Shown: piece by piece, positions 38,175-49,479 of the stretch
How the letters are laid out: every line of letters begins with the position of its first letter
How positions within the stretch are numbered: the stretch's first letter is position 1
Assembly: GCF_947179515.1 (NCBI RefSeq)
Contig: NC_067477.1
Span: forward strand, 70,932,801 to 70,996,800
DNA length: 64,000 nucleotides
Source of the DNA: Apodemus sylvaticus
Taxonomy: Eukaryota; Chordata; Mammalia; Rodentia; Muridae
Reading direction: 5' to 3'
Notes under the pieces: model-generated
The model's database searches: none
What the model saw: the letters and a program-made list of their open reading frames with translations, nothing else
Told to the model about the DNA's origin: nothing
Made by a program: the position numbers and the translations under genes

Positions 38175-38445
38175 GAAGCTAGGTGTGGTAGCTCATGCCT
38201 GGTAACGTTGGGACCTGGCAGTGAGAATCACAGGTTCAAGGTCAGCCTGAACTATGTGGGAACACACCGTCTCTAAATGCCAAATTTTAATTTGTGGGTT
38301 TGTTTGTTTTTGAGACAGGGTCTCACTATGTAACCCTGGCTGGCTTGGAACTCACTGTATAGACCAGGCTGGCCTTGAACTCACTAAATCTGCCTGCCTC
38401 CCTGAGTGTTGCTACTGAAGGCCTGTGCCGACCCACACAGCTAAC
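38175..38445. mobile_element. B1 (+) and B1 (-) forming an inverted pair
   Basis: 38175-38282 is + strand B1 (agctaggtgtggtagctcat); 38305-38443 is - strand B1 (gagacagggtctcactatgt). Confidence 0.78.
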
Positions 38446-39039
38446 TTGTAGTTTCAGCAGTTTAGGTTTTTTATGAGAGTCTAAGTCTTTATTGTTCGAA
38501 GTCAGGCTCAGCAGCAAGCTTACAGCTCACCTTGGCTACCTTACTCAGTGACGCTGTTTCAAGCCCCAAAGCACAAGAGCTCCTTAGTCGCGTATGACGC
38601 TGTGCCTAACCATGTGACCTTAGGAAGCCGGTACTGTCTGGGTTTCATGGTTCTCATCTACCAAAAAAAAAAAAAGAAAGAAAGAAAGTTTTCCATATCC
38701 ATATTTTAATAGCGAGGGTCCCTTGAGATAGTGATTCTGAAAACACTTGGCCTACAGTGGTGAAAAGTTTCCCTGAACTAAAGTTACCTGTCTGAGTTGG
38801 TCTGTACTTTGAAGGACCTGGGAGCCTAAAAGGAGGAAAGGCCTGGAGATTCAGTGCCCCGCCCCCACCCAGCAGGAGACACGGCCATCCTTTGCAAGGA
38901 TAGCTAAAGTCAGTCTATGCACACACCCCTGCAGTAGAGCTTAACTTACAAACTAGACTCGCTGAGGCATTAGCAGCAATAACATAGAACATTTGTAATA
39001 ACGCGCTGCTCACTGGAAATGCGTGAGCTGTTCCTGTGG

Positions 39040-39345
39040 GGCCACAAGATGACTCAGCAGCTCGAGACACTTGCCACCAACCCTGATGACCTGGATGCAA
39101 TCCCTGGAGTCTACAGAGTAGGAGGAAAGGAGGCCTGAAAGTTGTCCTCTGGCCTCCAGAGCCGGCCACAATACATGCACATACACATATGCAATCAATC
39201 AAAATTGTAAAAAATAATTATTTAAAATGTTCTTTGCATGATGGCTTATACCTTTGATGCCAGCACTGGGAAGAAAGAGACAGGCAGATCTCTGTAATTC
39301 GAGGCTTGTCAGGACTACATAGTGAAACTCTATTCAAAAAGTTTA
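39040..39345 (+). mobile_element. B3/RSINE followed by B1
   Basis: 39040-39215 (ccacaagatgactcagcagc) and 39233-39341 (tgatgccagcactgggaaga). Confidence 0.6.
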
Positions 39346-39656
39346 TTTCTAGAATTTCCCTTTTAATATTCTCGGACTTGTCTAAGGTAACAAACCACGG
39401 GCAACACAACCTGGTTGAGGGCAGGGTCTAACTTACTAGTTACAAAGTCTAGATCGGAGGCTCACACCAGAACTAAGAAATAAACTAGACTGTTCAGAGA
39501 AATGGGGAGAGACTTTTTTTTTTCATTTATATTGGGTTGGTTTTGTTTTCTGAGAGTCTGTTTTGTTTTGTTTGTGAGAGTCTTGCCCTGTAGACCAGGC
39601 TGCAGCTCCAGCTCCTCCTGCCCTCTGCCCCCTAGGGTCAGGGCACGGGTACTCAT

Positions 39657-39850
39657 GTGAGGAGGAGGAGGAGGAAGAGGAGGGGGGGGGAGGAAGATGG
39701 AAGGAGCGGACAGGGGAAGGGAAGGGGGGAGAGGGAAGGGGAGAGGAGGAGAGAGGAGGGAAGGGGAGGGAGAGGAGCAGCCCTGAATACATGGAAAGAG
39801 AGGAGGGAGGGGATGGGAAGAGAAGGGAAGAGAGGGTAAGAGAAAGAGAA
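39657..39850. repeat. Purine-rich (GGA/GGGA)n tract
   Basis: About 190 bp that is almost all A and G on the + strand, with two pyrimidine-containing breaks (39690-39712 and 39778-39795). Many runs of four or more G occur. Confidence 0.93.
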
Positions 39851-40284
39851 GTGACAGGGCGAACAGCCCCTTTATAGTGAGTCAGGCTTACCTGCCTGTT
39901 GCCAGGTAACTGTGGGGCGGAGCCTAGAAGGAATGCTAACACTCTGCTGAAGAAGCAGCGTAAATGAAGACAGGTCTGTACATTTTCAGTATTTTGCACT
40001 TATTTTCGTGTGTGCATGTGCCCATGCCATGGAGCACACATGGAGTACGTGGACAGGACCAAGCTTTGGGTTCTTTCCTTCCACTGCGAGGGTCTCCTCA
40101 CACTCAGGCTCAGCAGCCCAGCCGGCGCCTTTACCGGCCGAGCTGTTGCACGGACCTGGATGAAGGGCCCTTTGTGGCAAGAAAGACAGGCAGCAGGCGC
40201 GCGCACGGCTGCTTGCTTACATCTCGTAGCTCAGGAAGCAGAAAAACGGATAGAAAGTGAAGCCCACACTACAAACCTCAAAAC

Positions 40285-40800
40285 CCCAATAAGTACGGGT
40301 TGTTCTAATGCTTTGATTGGGAATCCGCGTGTAAACACAGAAGCTCCTGTTCCCCAATTGGTTTTTGATTGATCAATAAAGGTGCTAGTAGCCAATGGCT
40401 GGGCGGAAGAGGTGGGACTTCCAGGTTCCCACTGGCAGACTAGGGAGGAGGGGGGAAGAGGAGAAGGAGGAGAAAGGAGGGAGGGAGGAAGGGAGGGAGG
40501 AAGGAAGGAAGGGAGGGAGGGAGAGAGGGAGGGAGGGAGGGAGGGAGGGAAGGAAGAAGAAGGAAGGGGTAGTAGTAGTCATTGTCATCAGTGGCCAGCT
40601 GAGTGCCGGTGGGCCTGAATTCCTTGGTTACAGGTGGGATAGCAAGCAGGACTGCTTTCTAGTTCCCGCCTTGGTGTCTCTCAATGATGGGCTATGAGCT
40701 GGGATTGTAAACTGAAATACACCCATTCCTCCCCTCGGTTGCTCCGTCAGCACCATGTTTCATCACAGCAACAGAATGAAACTACAACAGTGGTTGAGCC
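40285..40800 (+). mobile_element. LTR-like repeat, copy 1, with purine tract
   Basis: ttctaatgctttgattggga, ccaattggtttttgattgat and caataaaggtgctagtagcc, then ggtgggacttccaggttccc. A homologous segment is at 59930-60070. The polypurine tract at 40441-40575 sits at the same place in both. Contains AATAAA at 40376. The right part (ttgtaaactgaaatacaccc to aacagaatgaaactacaaca) may be a separate repeat. Confidence 0.65.
40441..40575. repeat. (GGGA/GGAA)n purine tract
   Basis: Almost pure purine on the + strand, built of ggaggg and ggaaggaa units. Confidence 0.93.
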
Positions 40801-41221
40801 CTTGCCCAGCTCAACCTCCAATGCCAGATAGATAAATACATAATAAAAGTGAAACCCCTGACCCGCCAAGGTCATCAAAAACAAGGACAGTCAGTAACCT
40901 GAAAATGTGATGCACCCAAGAGATGCCAGAGGAGACGCAATGGCTAGATGTGACATGACATGGCGCCCTCCATGGAATACGGGCAGAATCAGGACACTGA
41001 CTGAAAACTGACAACATGTGAGCATGGGTCCAGGGGTGGCCAGGGCGGTGTGAGCACGGGTCTGGAGGAGGCTGACAGTAGGAGAAGCAGGCATGTGGTA
41101 TATGAAAAAGCACATCATCTTCACTTTTTTCTTTTTTTTTCTTCAGCACTAGGTAAGGCGGTGGCGAGCACAGACTGGCAAATGCTCTGCCAGTGAGCTA
41201 TATCTCACCCCTTTTCATTTT

Positions 41222-41345
41222 GAGAAAGAGTCTCCTTAAGTTTCTCTGGCTGGCCATGGGTTTGGAATGACCCTTGCCTCTGACTCTGGAGTAACTAGGA
41301 TTACAGCAGCCGTGCTACCATGCGGGGTCCACCACGCACACAGCC
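41222..41345 (-). mobile_element. Old antisense B1
   Basis: ctctggctggccatgggttt and actaggattacagcagccgt. Confidence 0.6.
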
Positions 41346-41383
41346 TTTCTGCAGATCTCAAACTATTCTAAATTGAAAACTTT

Positions 41384-41556
41384 ACTTTTTTTTTTTTTTT
41401 TTTTTTGGTTTTTTTCAAGACAGGGTTTCTCTGTGTAGCCCTGGCTGTCCTGGAACTCACTCTGTAGACCAGGCTGGCCTTGAACTCAGAAATCCACCTG
41501 CCTCTGCCTCCCAGAGTGCTGGGATTACAGGCGTGTGCCACCACCCGCCGGCTTGA
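41384..41556 (-). mobile_element. Young B1 SINE, antisense
   Basis: T23 run, then gacagggtttctctgtgtag and ccaccacccgccggct. Confidence 0.95.
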
Positions 41557-41649
41557 AAAGTTTACTTTTTAAAGTGCTGGCTCAGCACACAGGCTCTGTT
41601 CTGCTGTACTTTTTCTCACTGTTCATTTCTCAACTGTCTTTTGAGATCT

Positions 41650-41920
41650 CCCCGGACACCACAGTGCTAGGGATCAAACTCGGGGTCTGGGGCATGCTAA
41701 GGGAGCATACCACCTCCGAGCTGTACCCCAGACACCATTTACATGTGATAGGTAGTACCAAACTCACTCTTTTTTTATGCTGCTGGTAGCTTTTTAAGGC
41801 AAAACCTTGTGTAGCCCAGGCTAGCCTCAGGCTTACTGAGGAGGACTTTGGAGTCATGATCTTCCTGCCTCCCTCCCAGAGCACTGGGAGTGTAGGCCCG
41901 TGCCACCACACCCAACTCCA
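41650..41920 (-). mobile_element. B4/RSINE-type composite, antisense
   Basis: ID-like reverse part (agtgctagggatcaaactcg) followed by a reverse B1-like part (gtagcccaggctagcctcag). Confidence 0.65.
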
Positions 41921-41949
41921 TAACCCCATTCTTTGAAGTAATGTCCTGA

Positions 41950-42405
41950 AGTCAGCGCCCAGCCTGGGCACCAACCCAAAGCAGAAAAGCTGCCTTCTAA
42001 GCTGCTGATTGGCATCATCCCGGGCATTTACTAAGTAGGTCAGCTCCGTCCCTGTCTACCTGCGTTTTCAGAGATTAGTCAGAACGGGTAGCCTGTTTCA
42101 GGCCAGCAGCAGGAAAAGGTGGTGTGGGAGGGAAAAGGAGGTACCGGCTTCCCCTTGAGGAGTAACACCCAAAACAAGTGTCACCACACCTTAGTCCCTC
42201 CCACTGTGTTTACACCACCCCCTTTAGATGTGTCACTTCCTTGGGCTTCCTTCCAAATAAAAGAGACCAAGAGCCAAAGCACTATAAAAAGTTTGTTCCT
42301 GACCCCCAGTTGCCAACAGACGTTCGTTCTCAAGCTTTAATCCTCAACGGATCACATTTCTAATGTCCCCTCGTGCACACAGCACCAGGGCCCCTCCAGG
42401 GGTGC

Positions 42406-42408
<3 letters not shown>
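41950..42408. other. Unique-looking intergenic sequence
   Basis: No SINE, LTR or tandem repeat recognised. The frame around 42119-42340 has no recognisable product. Confidence 0.5.

Positions 42409-42443
<35 letters not shown>
42409..42443. repeat. (GT)17 microsatellite
   Basis: A pure GT run. Confidence 0.95.
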
Positions 42444-42446
<3 letters not shown>

Positions 42447-42449
42447 CAG

Positions 42450-45400
42450 CGCGCAGTTAAGGATGGTAAAGAGCTGCGCCTGACAGGCTAGCTAGCCTTC
42501 CTAGGAATCCGTGCTACTTTCTGAAAGACACGGAGCAAGGGAAACAGCAGCCCTCAGATCTAGACGGACAGCACTGCTGAGTTCCTTAGCAGACCTCAGA
42601 ACACACCCGCACATGAATGTCAGGTGACACCATTTTTCATTACATGGTCATTACCGCATGGGGTGTCTCCATGGTTACCTTTCTTCTCCTGTCAGAAGAA
42701 CTATAATGCTTTTCTGTTGACCATGGTTTTCCTCTGCGGACAGGAAAATAATACTTCCTTGCCTCTGGTGGTGTTGACACCCTGTACCTTATTTCTTTGT
42801 GTTCCCTGCAGTGTGGCCTCTAAATCCTTGAACAATCCGGTTTGCTTTCCCACTGCAGACACTACTCACGGGAGCTTCCTGCTCCCTGTTCACACTATGT
42901 TGTTCAGACTCCAGAAACAGAGACTTGATCTCACTACTGATTAATGACTACCTGGGTGAGATACACTGCTAATTAGGAAGGAGCGTATCTGTGACAAACA
43001 AGTCCCTGTATTTAGAAAACAAGCAGGACAGACCCACGAACACCTGTTCTGTATAGTTCCCACTGGAATAAGAGAACATTCCAGCATTACAAGGAGCACC
43101 AATCCTGCCACCCTGCGATCTGGCCTAGGTCTGTGGTGGCTTGGGCAGGCATGCTTCCTGGCTTTTGGCTTCTCTGCAGAAGGGCTGAAAGCAGACCGAT
43201 CATTTCAGGTTCCCAAGGCTCCTAATTTTAGCACTGAGGGGTTTGTGTGTTCCAGGGATCTTTTCCATCCCAGCTAATCTTGCTCTGGGAAGTTTGTGTA
43301 TTGGCTATCAGACAAGCAGAGAGTCTCTGGTTCTGATTTTTGTGAGTCTGAACCTTAGATGCTTCTCAAAGCATGCTATACATGCCATTAAGAGGCAGAC
43401 TGAGTCACAGGGAGGATGTTCAGTGGCTGTATGCAAAAAACAAAACACAAAAAAACGTGAAAGATGTCCTGCCCCTGACCTCTGACTCACCCAGGGTAGG
43501 AAACCATTCTTAAGAAGAGATCCATGGAGAATGAAACACGCAGGCAAAAACAATTGACTAATATGTTCGTGGCAAATGCTGTGACTGTCAGACTCCTTGA
43601 AAGTGACCTAGTAAAGCTCTGATGTTCCATCTCCGATTGACTGGTCTCTTGGCCTCCACCACCAAGAAGCTCCCCCCCCCATACACGCACGCACTTAGAC
43701 TGTACTCAAATGGCTTGGTAATTAGGTCTAGCATTCCCAGATACCAGATGTGTTCCATCAGTTAGGTCTCAAACCCAGGACACAGCTCATACCAAAGCTG
43801 ATGCTAACCACCAGGGTAGGAAACCATTCTTAAGAAGAGATCCGGTGAGAATCCCTTAGTCCCCTGCCTGCTATAGGGTCCTTCTGGCTGGCATACCCTG
43901 GCCCCTACCTGAAATTTCTACAGCCCAGGGAAAGACTGCCCTTCCCCCAGCTGCCCTTACCTATAATCCAGCCATTTTGGGTACCTAACCTTCTGGTCTA
44001 ATCATTACTCTCTTGGTCAGTTTCTGCCCCTCTCAGTCGAAAGCTCTTCTCCCCTCCGCCATCTCCTCGTATGGCCCGGCACAGTTAGGCCATGTTCCTC
44101 CTGGACTCTCCCCGATGTCCCTACCTCTGCCATACCTCGGAGCAGCCATGGCCTTTCCGTTTTTATTTCTTGTGTTCATGCATCTGAAATAGCTAACGAG
44201 TACAAGGGCTTTCTAAGGGAAGCCTGAGGAGACAGGCAGGTGAGTATCCAACTCAGCATTGATTTCTGACTCTGTTGTCTAGTTGACAAGACCTTCGGTC
44301 AAAAGCTCTTTGGGTGCCTTGACTCCAGGGGAGAGACAGCTGAAGTCAGGATTGGAGGAGATTTTCCATGCTGCTAGGAGCTACAGCCTAGCTGCCAGCT
44401 GGCCCCTGGTTGACTGAAGGAAACGCAGCTCGCCGCACATTCATATTTAATTTAGAAGCAAACTGCATAATCATTTTTTTTCATTTTCTTTGTGCCTGAT
44501 TTAATTTTGGCTTTCTGCTTAAGTCAACTCCTATTCCAATCTCACCTCATAGAATAAATCTGGTCCAACTGACTCCTCAGAAGGTCCTTCAGCAGCTGGA
44601 TCCAAACCAGCCCCTTGAATATTGAGCAGTGACAGAGTCCTCATGGAGAAAGTCAAAAGAGTGAGACTAACACGGCTATTTAAGGAACCAAATAACAAAT
44701 CAAAGGACTTCTGTAACTCAGCAAATTCAAGCACAGCTGCTTAACGTCTCTTCCCACCCCTGACCGGTCTGAAATACAGAGGGAAAAAAATAGCAACAAG
44801 TCAAACTGGTTCAAGTATACAGTAAAATCCAGCCAAACTGGTTTCAAAAGCATAACAAGTCATAATATTGTCCCCAAGCAGATTTCCCTCTTTTCCTTTT
44901 CTGTGCACTTGATGTTAGCAGAATCTCAAGCTGCTATGAGAGGAAACTTTTAACCACCAAAGTCCATGAGTTAATTATCTGGAGGCCAATTATGACTCAA
45001 GTGAAGATTCTTGTTTACACACAGCCAAGAATTAGTCCAGGGGATATCTGCAGACAGTTCCTTGGTCAGCACAGGAAAGACAGGTTCAATGAGAACACTG
45101 TGGACATTCATCTTTAAATTCTTTCAGGTGGAGCATAGCCTGTGCTAACTATTGGACTGTGAACATATTAAAGGTGTGTGTCCATTGCCCTGCGTACCAA
45201 CGCAGGCTGCCAAGGTTCTTACCATGGCCAAGGCTGGGCTCCCCTCTGCTCCCTCACCCCTGAGCTTTTCATTCCTCATTTGTGGACTTGAGAGAGGTAG
45301 AAACCATCGTGCCCATCCCACTTCAGTCAGGTTTCTGACAGGAAGTTAGAGGACCAAAGCACGGTGGTGCATATGGGACAAGTCCACAGTCAGGTTTGTG

Positions 45401-46480
45401 CCACGCAGCATGGAGCACGCTTCTCCCTCCGTAGGGCCATCTTCTCAGTACCCACTCTGTGCCAGATACATTTTCCTCTGAGGTACACTAACTCTTGGCC
45501 ATCTGATCTTCCTGAAAGATGGAGGAGACTTTGCAAGACTTTCAGGAGAAAGGCTTGGCTTTCTTGGGACCATCCCTTGCTTGTTTTTTGAGATGCCTTG
45601 TGTAGCCCAGGCTGCCTTAGAACTCTCCCTGACTCTCCTACCAAATTCTGGGATTTTGAGCACCATGGACCTGGCTCCATCTAGAAGCCCCGAGCAATGC
45701 AGGCCAGCGTGGCCTGAACTGGAAGCAGTAGGTTTGGGTTTCTTGAGTCATTCTTCCCCCAGTGAATTTGCACTCTTTGCTTTGATTTCCTCTGAATCCA
45801 GGGTTGTTCTGAGACACTGTTTGTCACGAGGAATGGAAGGCTAACTTGTGGCTCTACACTGAAACAGGAGCAAGGATCTGTCATAGCTAGGAAAACAGCA
45901 TTTGTTCTGAGCCCAAATACTGTGGTACAGGACCTGGTATTCCTGTTATAAACAAAACATCAGCACAGAAGACTAGGCAACAAAATATAAAAGACAGGGG
46001 ACTGGTTTTACTCTTTGCCTCCCAGACAGGAACAATTTTCAAGGTTCCCAAGTTACCCAGCATTTGTTGCTGTTGTTTTGCTGGTCAGTATTTGTCTTGT
46101 TGGGTCTGAAAAAGCCGGAGAGGTCTTGCTTTGACTAGCTGCATGGACGAAACATCTTCAACTATCTTTTGTAGTTACAGCAATTGACCAGTGCAGAGGT
46201 AAGGTTTAGCAACAGAATGCCAATGATTTATTAGGAAGTCCCCCAGGCTCATTTCTGGGCTCTTCCCATCTTCTGAGTGAAGTGCACTTGAGGTCTTGGC
46301 TTTGCTCAACAGAGATGCATGCAAGCGCATGTACACAAATAAATGGAGGTAATTTTTTCTTTTGAGACAGGATTTCTCTATAATTTATAATTTAATTATG
46401 ATAAATTTTAACTAAAAATCACAACACAGTCTACACATCATAAAAAATTTAAATATAAATCACACTTTAAAAAATTCACA
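42450..46480. other. Repeat-poor intergenic block
   Basis: About 4 kb with far fewer SINEs than the rest of the window; only a weak reverse B1 at 45580-45665 is recognised. No exon chain, tRNA or ncRNA could be recognised. A 106-codon frame at 42624-42944 has no recognisable domain. It holds a 33-bp exact direct repeat (43491 and 43811). Confidence 0.55.
43491..43843. repeat. 33-bp exact direct repeat, 320 bp apart
   Basis: Two identical 33-bp segments beginning ccagggtaggaaaccattct lie at 43491-43523 and 43811-43843; weak similarity (gagaat) continues past the right ends. The sequence is not a known SINE. Confidence 0.95.
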
Positions 46481-46498
46481 ATCTGGAATGATGGAGAG

Positions 46499-46688
46499 AT
46501 GGCTGGAGAGATGGCTCAGAGGTTAAGAGCTCTGACTATTCTTCCAGGGGTCCTGAGTTCAATTCCCAGAGACCACATGGTGGCTCACAACCATCTGTAA
46601 TAGGATCCGATGCCCTCTTCTGGTGTGTCTGAAGACAGCAACAGTGTACTCACATACATAAAATAAACAAATAAGTCTTTAAAAAAAA
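46499..46688 (+). mobile_element. B2 SINE with short 5' duplication
   Basis: Full B2 (ggctggagagatggctcaga) with an A8 tail. A stretch just before it (aatgatggagagat) repeats its head, and aaaaaattcacaa occurs on both sides as target duplication. Confidence 0.92.
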
Positions 46689-46689
46689 T

Positions 46690-47140
46690 TCACAACCCAG
46701 CCACTGAGCCGTGGCGGTAAGGCAGGCCCTGTGCTCCACACCTATAACTGTCCCCAAGATTGTTCCTCCTTTCTGTGAGCTTTTTCTAGACTTTGCTGGT
46801 TGTTTTGTTCCCATGAGCCTGGGTCTCAAGTCTAGCTCTATCCTTCTAAGATAGCAGAGAATGAAAACCCGGAGCAAGCTTTCAAACACAGATACTAATT
46901 TGGGTAACAGGAAAAGGTAGTCGTGGGACCCTTCTTGATAGTTTTCACGAGACTGCTTCTATTGTTCATGTCAGGTTGTCCTGTTTTGAAGTGTATGTGA
47001 GTCTTACACACTAAAGTCAGGAGAAGAGGACTCCATCCTTCCTAGCTGGCTTTAGATAAACCCTCCAAATCTCTTGATTTTGGTGTATAGAATTTAGGTT
47101 TTTCTTTTCCAAGGAACAGTTTTATCACCAGCATTTTTTG
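46690..47140. other. Intergenic stretch, nothing recognised
   Basis: About 450 bases without a transposon or gene that I can identify, apart from a short SINE-like start near 46700. Confidence 0.45.
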
Positions 47141-47151
47141 TTGTTGTTGTT

Positions 47152-47308
47152 GTTGTTTGGATTTGGTTTTTTCGAGACAGGGTTTCTCTGTGTAGCCCTG
47201 GATGTCCTGGAACTCACTCTGTAGACCAGGCTGGCCTCGAACTCAGAAATCCGCCTGCCTCTGCCTCCCAAGTGCTGGGACTAAAGGCATGTGCTACCAC
47301 TGCCCAGC
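47152..47308 (-). mobile_element. Young B1 SINE, antisense
   Basis: ttttttcgagacagggtttc through accactgcccagc. Confidence 0.94.
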
Positions 47309-47371
47309 AACAGTTTCTTTAACAATTGTGCAGTGTTGTTTTTGTTTTGTTTTGTTTTTTAAGCATAGTAG

Positions 47372-47495
47372 CTCCTGGCTGGCCATGGTAGTGTACACCT
47401 GTGATTCCCTACACTCGAGGGTCAGAGACAGGAGATCAAGGGTTCAAGTCGAAGGACACTATACACTGAATTCAAGATCAACCTGGGACACATGA
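47372..47495 (+). mobile_element. Old B1-like SINE
   Basis: tggctggccatggtagtgta and agatcaacctgggacacatg. Confidence 0.6.
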
Positions 47496-47512
47496 TTTAA
47501 AAAGTAATAATA

Positions 47513-47612
47513 AGCCGGGCGGTGGTGGTGCACACCTGTAATCCCAGCACTCTGGGAGGCAGAGGCAGGTGGATTTCTGAGTTCGAGGCCAGCCTGGTCT
47601 ACAGAGTGAGTT
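47513..47612 (+). mobile_element. Young B1 SINE cut at its 3' side
   Basis: aagccgggcggtggtggtgc through tctacagagtgagttc, then abruptly aactttcttccttttccc with no right third and no A tail. Confidence 0.92.
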
Positions 47613-47749
47613 CAACTTTCTTCCTTTTCCCTCTTTTTTTCTTCTTGGTTTCTTATTCCTCTTTTCTCTGGCTAATGCCATAAATGCTCTTGCCTCTCCT
47701 CCTCTTCGTCCTCCTCCTCTTCTGTCTCTCGTCTGTCTCTCTCTATATT

Positions 47750-48310
47750 TTTAATTTTATGTGGCATGTGTAAGGGATGGAGACATGTGGAAATCAGAAG
47801 ACAACTTTGGGAAGTCAGTTCTTTCCTTCTAATCCACATTGATTCAGAGGACGGAACCCGGGTTGTCAGACTTGCCAGCAGGGCCTTTGCAGCTGAGCTG
47901 CCCAGCTGGCCTCCCTTCTAGTTATCTGTGTACTTCCTTCTTCCTGGAGCTGCCACTGCGGGCACCAGCTATGCCAGGCTTGGTGGTGCACACCAGTAGT
48001 CCCAGAACTCGGGAGGCTGAGGCAGGAGGACAAGATCACTGCAACTTTCAGACTAGCCTAGGTACACAGTGGGTTGCAGGCTAGTGTAGGTTATATAGCT
48101 AGATCCTGTCTCAAAAGCAAAGACAAGAAGCAGGAGAAATGGCTCAGTGCTTAAGATTGAGCCTGGCTTGGTTCTCAGTGCCCTCGTCCAGTAGCTCACA
48201 ACTGCCTGGAACTCCAGCTCTAGGATACCTGACACCCCTACCCTCCAAGGGCACCTATATTCATGTGTGCACAATCTCCCAAACAAACATTCACACATTC
48301 TAAAAATCTT
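47750..48310. mobile_element. SINE cluster: B3/B4 (-), B1 (+), B3 (+)
   Basis: 47750-47912 is reverse B3/RSINE (ggacggaacccgggttgtca); 47968-48118 is a + B1 of older type (gaactcgggaggctgaggca); 48127-48300 is a + B3 (aggagaaatggctcagtgct). Confidence 0.65.
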
Positions 48311-48315
48311 TCAAA

Positions 48316-48545
48316 AAGTCAGGCCTGATGGCACATGACTTTAATCCCAGCACTTGGGAGGCAGAGGCAGGTGGGTCTCTGTGAGTTCAAGGCCAGCCTG
48401 GTCTACAAAGAAGATTCCAGGACAGCCAGAGCTATACAGAGAAACTCTTATCTTGAAAAAGCAAACAAACAATCTTTAAAAAAAACAAAACAACAAAAAA
48501 CAAAAAAACATTTAAAAAGCAAAAAAAAAAATAAATAAATAAACA
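48316..48545 (+). mobile_element. B1 SINE with long A-rich tail
   Basis: gtcaggcctgatggcacatg through cagagaaactcttatcttg, then about 80 bases of A-rich tail. Confidence 0.88.
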
Positions 48546-48648
48546 GAAAAATATGCAGTTACTTATCTATCATTGCAGAAGGGACTTATTTTGAGGTGTG
48601 ATGCATCTGTGAAGCCCTTATGTCCTATCCCCAGCATTTCACAGGCTA

Positions 48649-48785
48649 GGTTCAGCGCTGTACACCTGCAATCTCATCTCTCTGGGGGTGGAGGTCAGAG
48701 GGTCAAAGTTCAAGGGTGAGTTCAAAGTTCAAGTAAGGCTAACCTGGGAATACATGAAACCCTGACTCAAAACAAACACAAACAA
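48649..48785 (+). mobile_element. Old B1 SINE with internal duplication
   Basis: ttcagcgctgtacacctgca through ccctgactcaaaacaaacac. The motif gttcaaagttcaa is repeated in the middle (48708-48740). Confidence 0.6.
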
Positions 48786-48958
48786 CCAAAACCCCAGCAG
48801 TCTAACAAGAACCACCTTCCGGGCTAGCCTTGGCATACATATAGCCAATATAGCTGATGTATAGCTGGGTGTGACCTTGAACTTCTGATCCTCTTTCTTT
48901 TACCTCCTAAAGTACTAGGATTATTACTGCTGTGATCCTCAACACCTTGTGTTAGGGC

Positions 48959-48960
<2 letters not shown>

Positions 48961-49020
<60 letters not shown>
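48961..49020. repeat. (GA)30 microsatellite
   Basis: A perfect 60-bp GA run. Confidence 0.96.
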
Positions 49021-49023
<3 letters not shown>

Positions 49024-49289
49024 CACGAGGTATAATACCTCAGAAGATGTCCCCTAGCTCTTTGGGACAGCGTTTCTCATTAGGACTTGGAGCAGGCAAA
49101 TTAGCATAGACTGACTGGTCAACAGTCCTCGAAGCTCCTTCCAGGTCTGCCTCCGTTTTTTGTTTTTTTTTTATTTCAGTGCTGGGATGGGACTGGGGTC
49201 TTCACACTTACATAGTTCCATTTTGGGTTCAGAGATGTCTACTAAGGCCAAATGAAGCATAGGTGGCTTTGCATTTTGATGTTGTTTGT

Positions 49290-49475
49290 TTGTTTTGGTA
49301 CTAAGGACTGAATCTGAGGACCTGTGCAGGCTGAACATTCTATCACTGAAGTAAAGCCCCAGCTCTGCATACCATGGGTGTTGTTTTTGTTTTGCTTGAG
49401 ACAAAATCTCTTGCCCCTAGCCTGGCCTTGAACTTGCCTTGTGGGCGAGAATGACCTTAGTCTCCTGAGTGCCAG
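49290..49475 (-). mobile_element. B4-type SINE, antisense
   Basis: ttggtactaaggactgaatc and tagcctggccttgaacttgc. Confidence 0.6.
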
Positions 49476-49479
49476 CGGA

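Noticed and set aside
39523..39999. Ser/Pro/Leu-rich - strand frame
   Set aside because: It is the complement of a polypurine tract.
42624..42944. 106-codon + frame as a new gene
   Set aside because: No recognisable domain, no clear start context, no splice partners and unremarkable length for random sequence.
48335..48538. Small basic protein frame
   Set aside because: It is a translated B1 body and its A-rich tail (poly-Lys), as are many short frames in this window.
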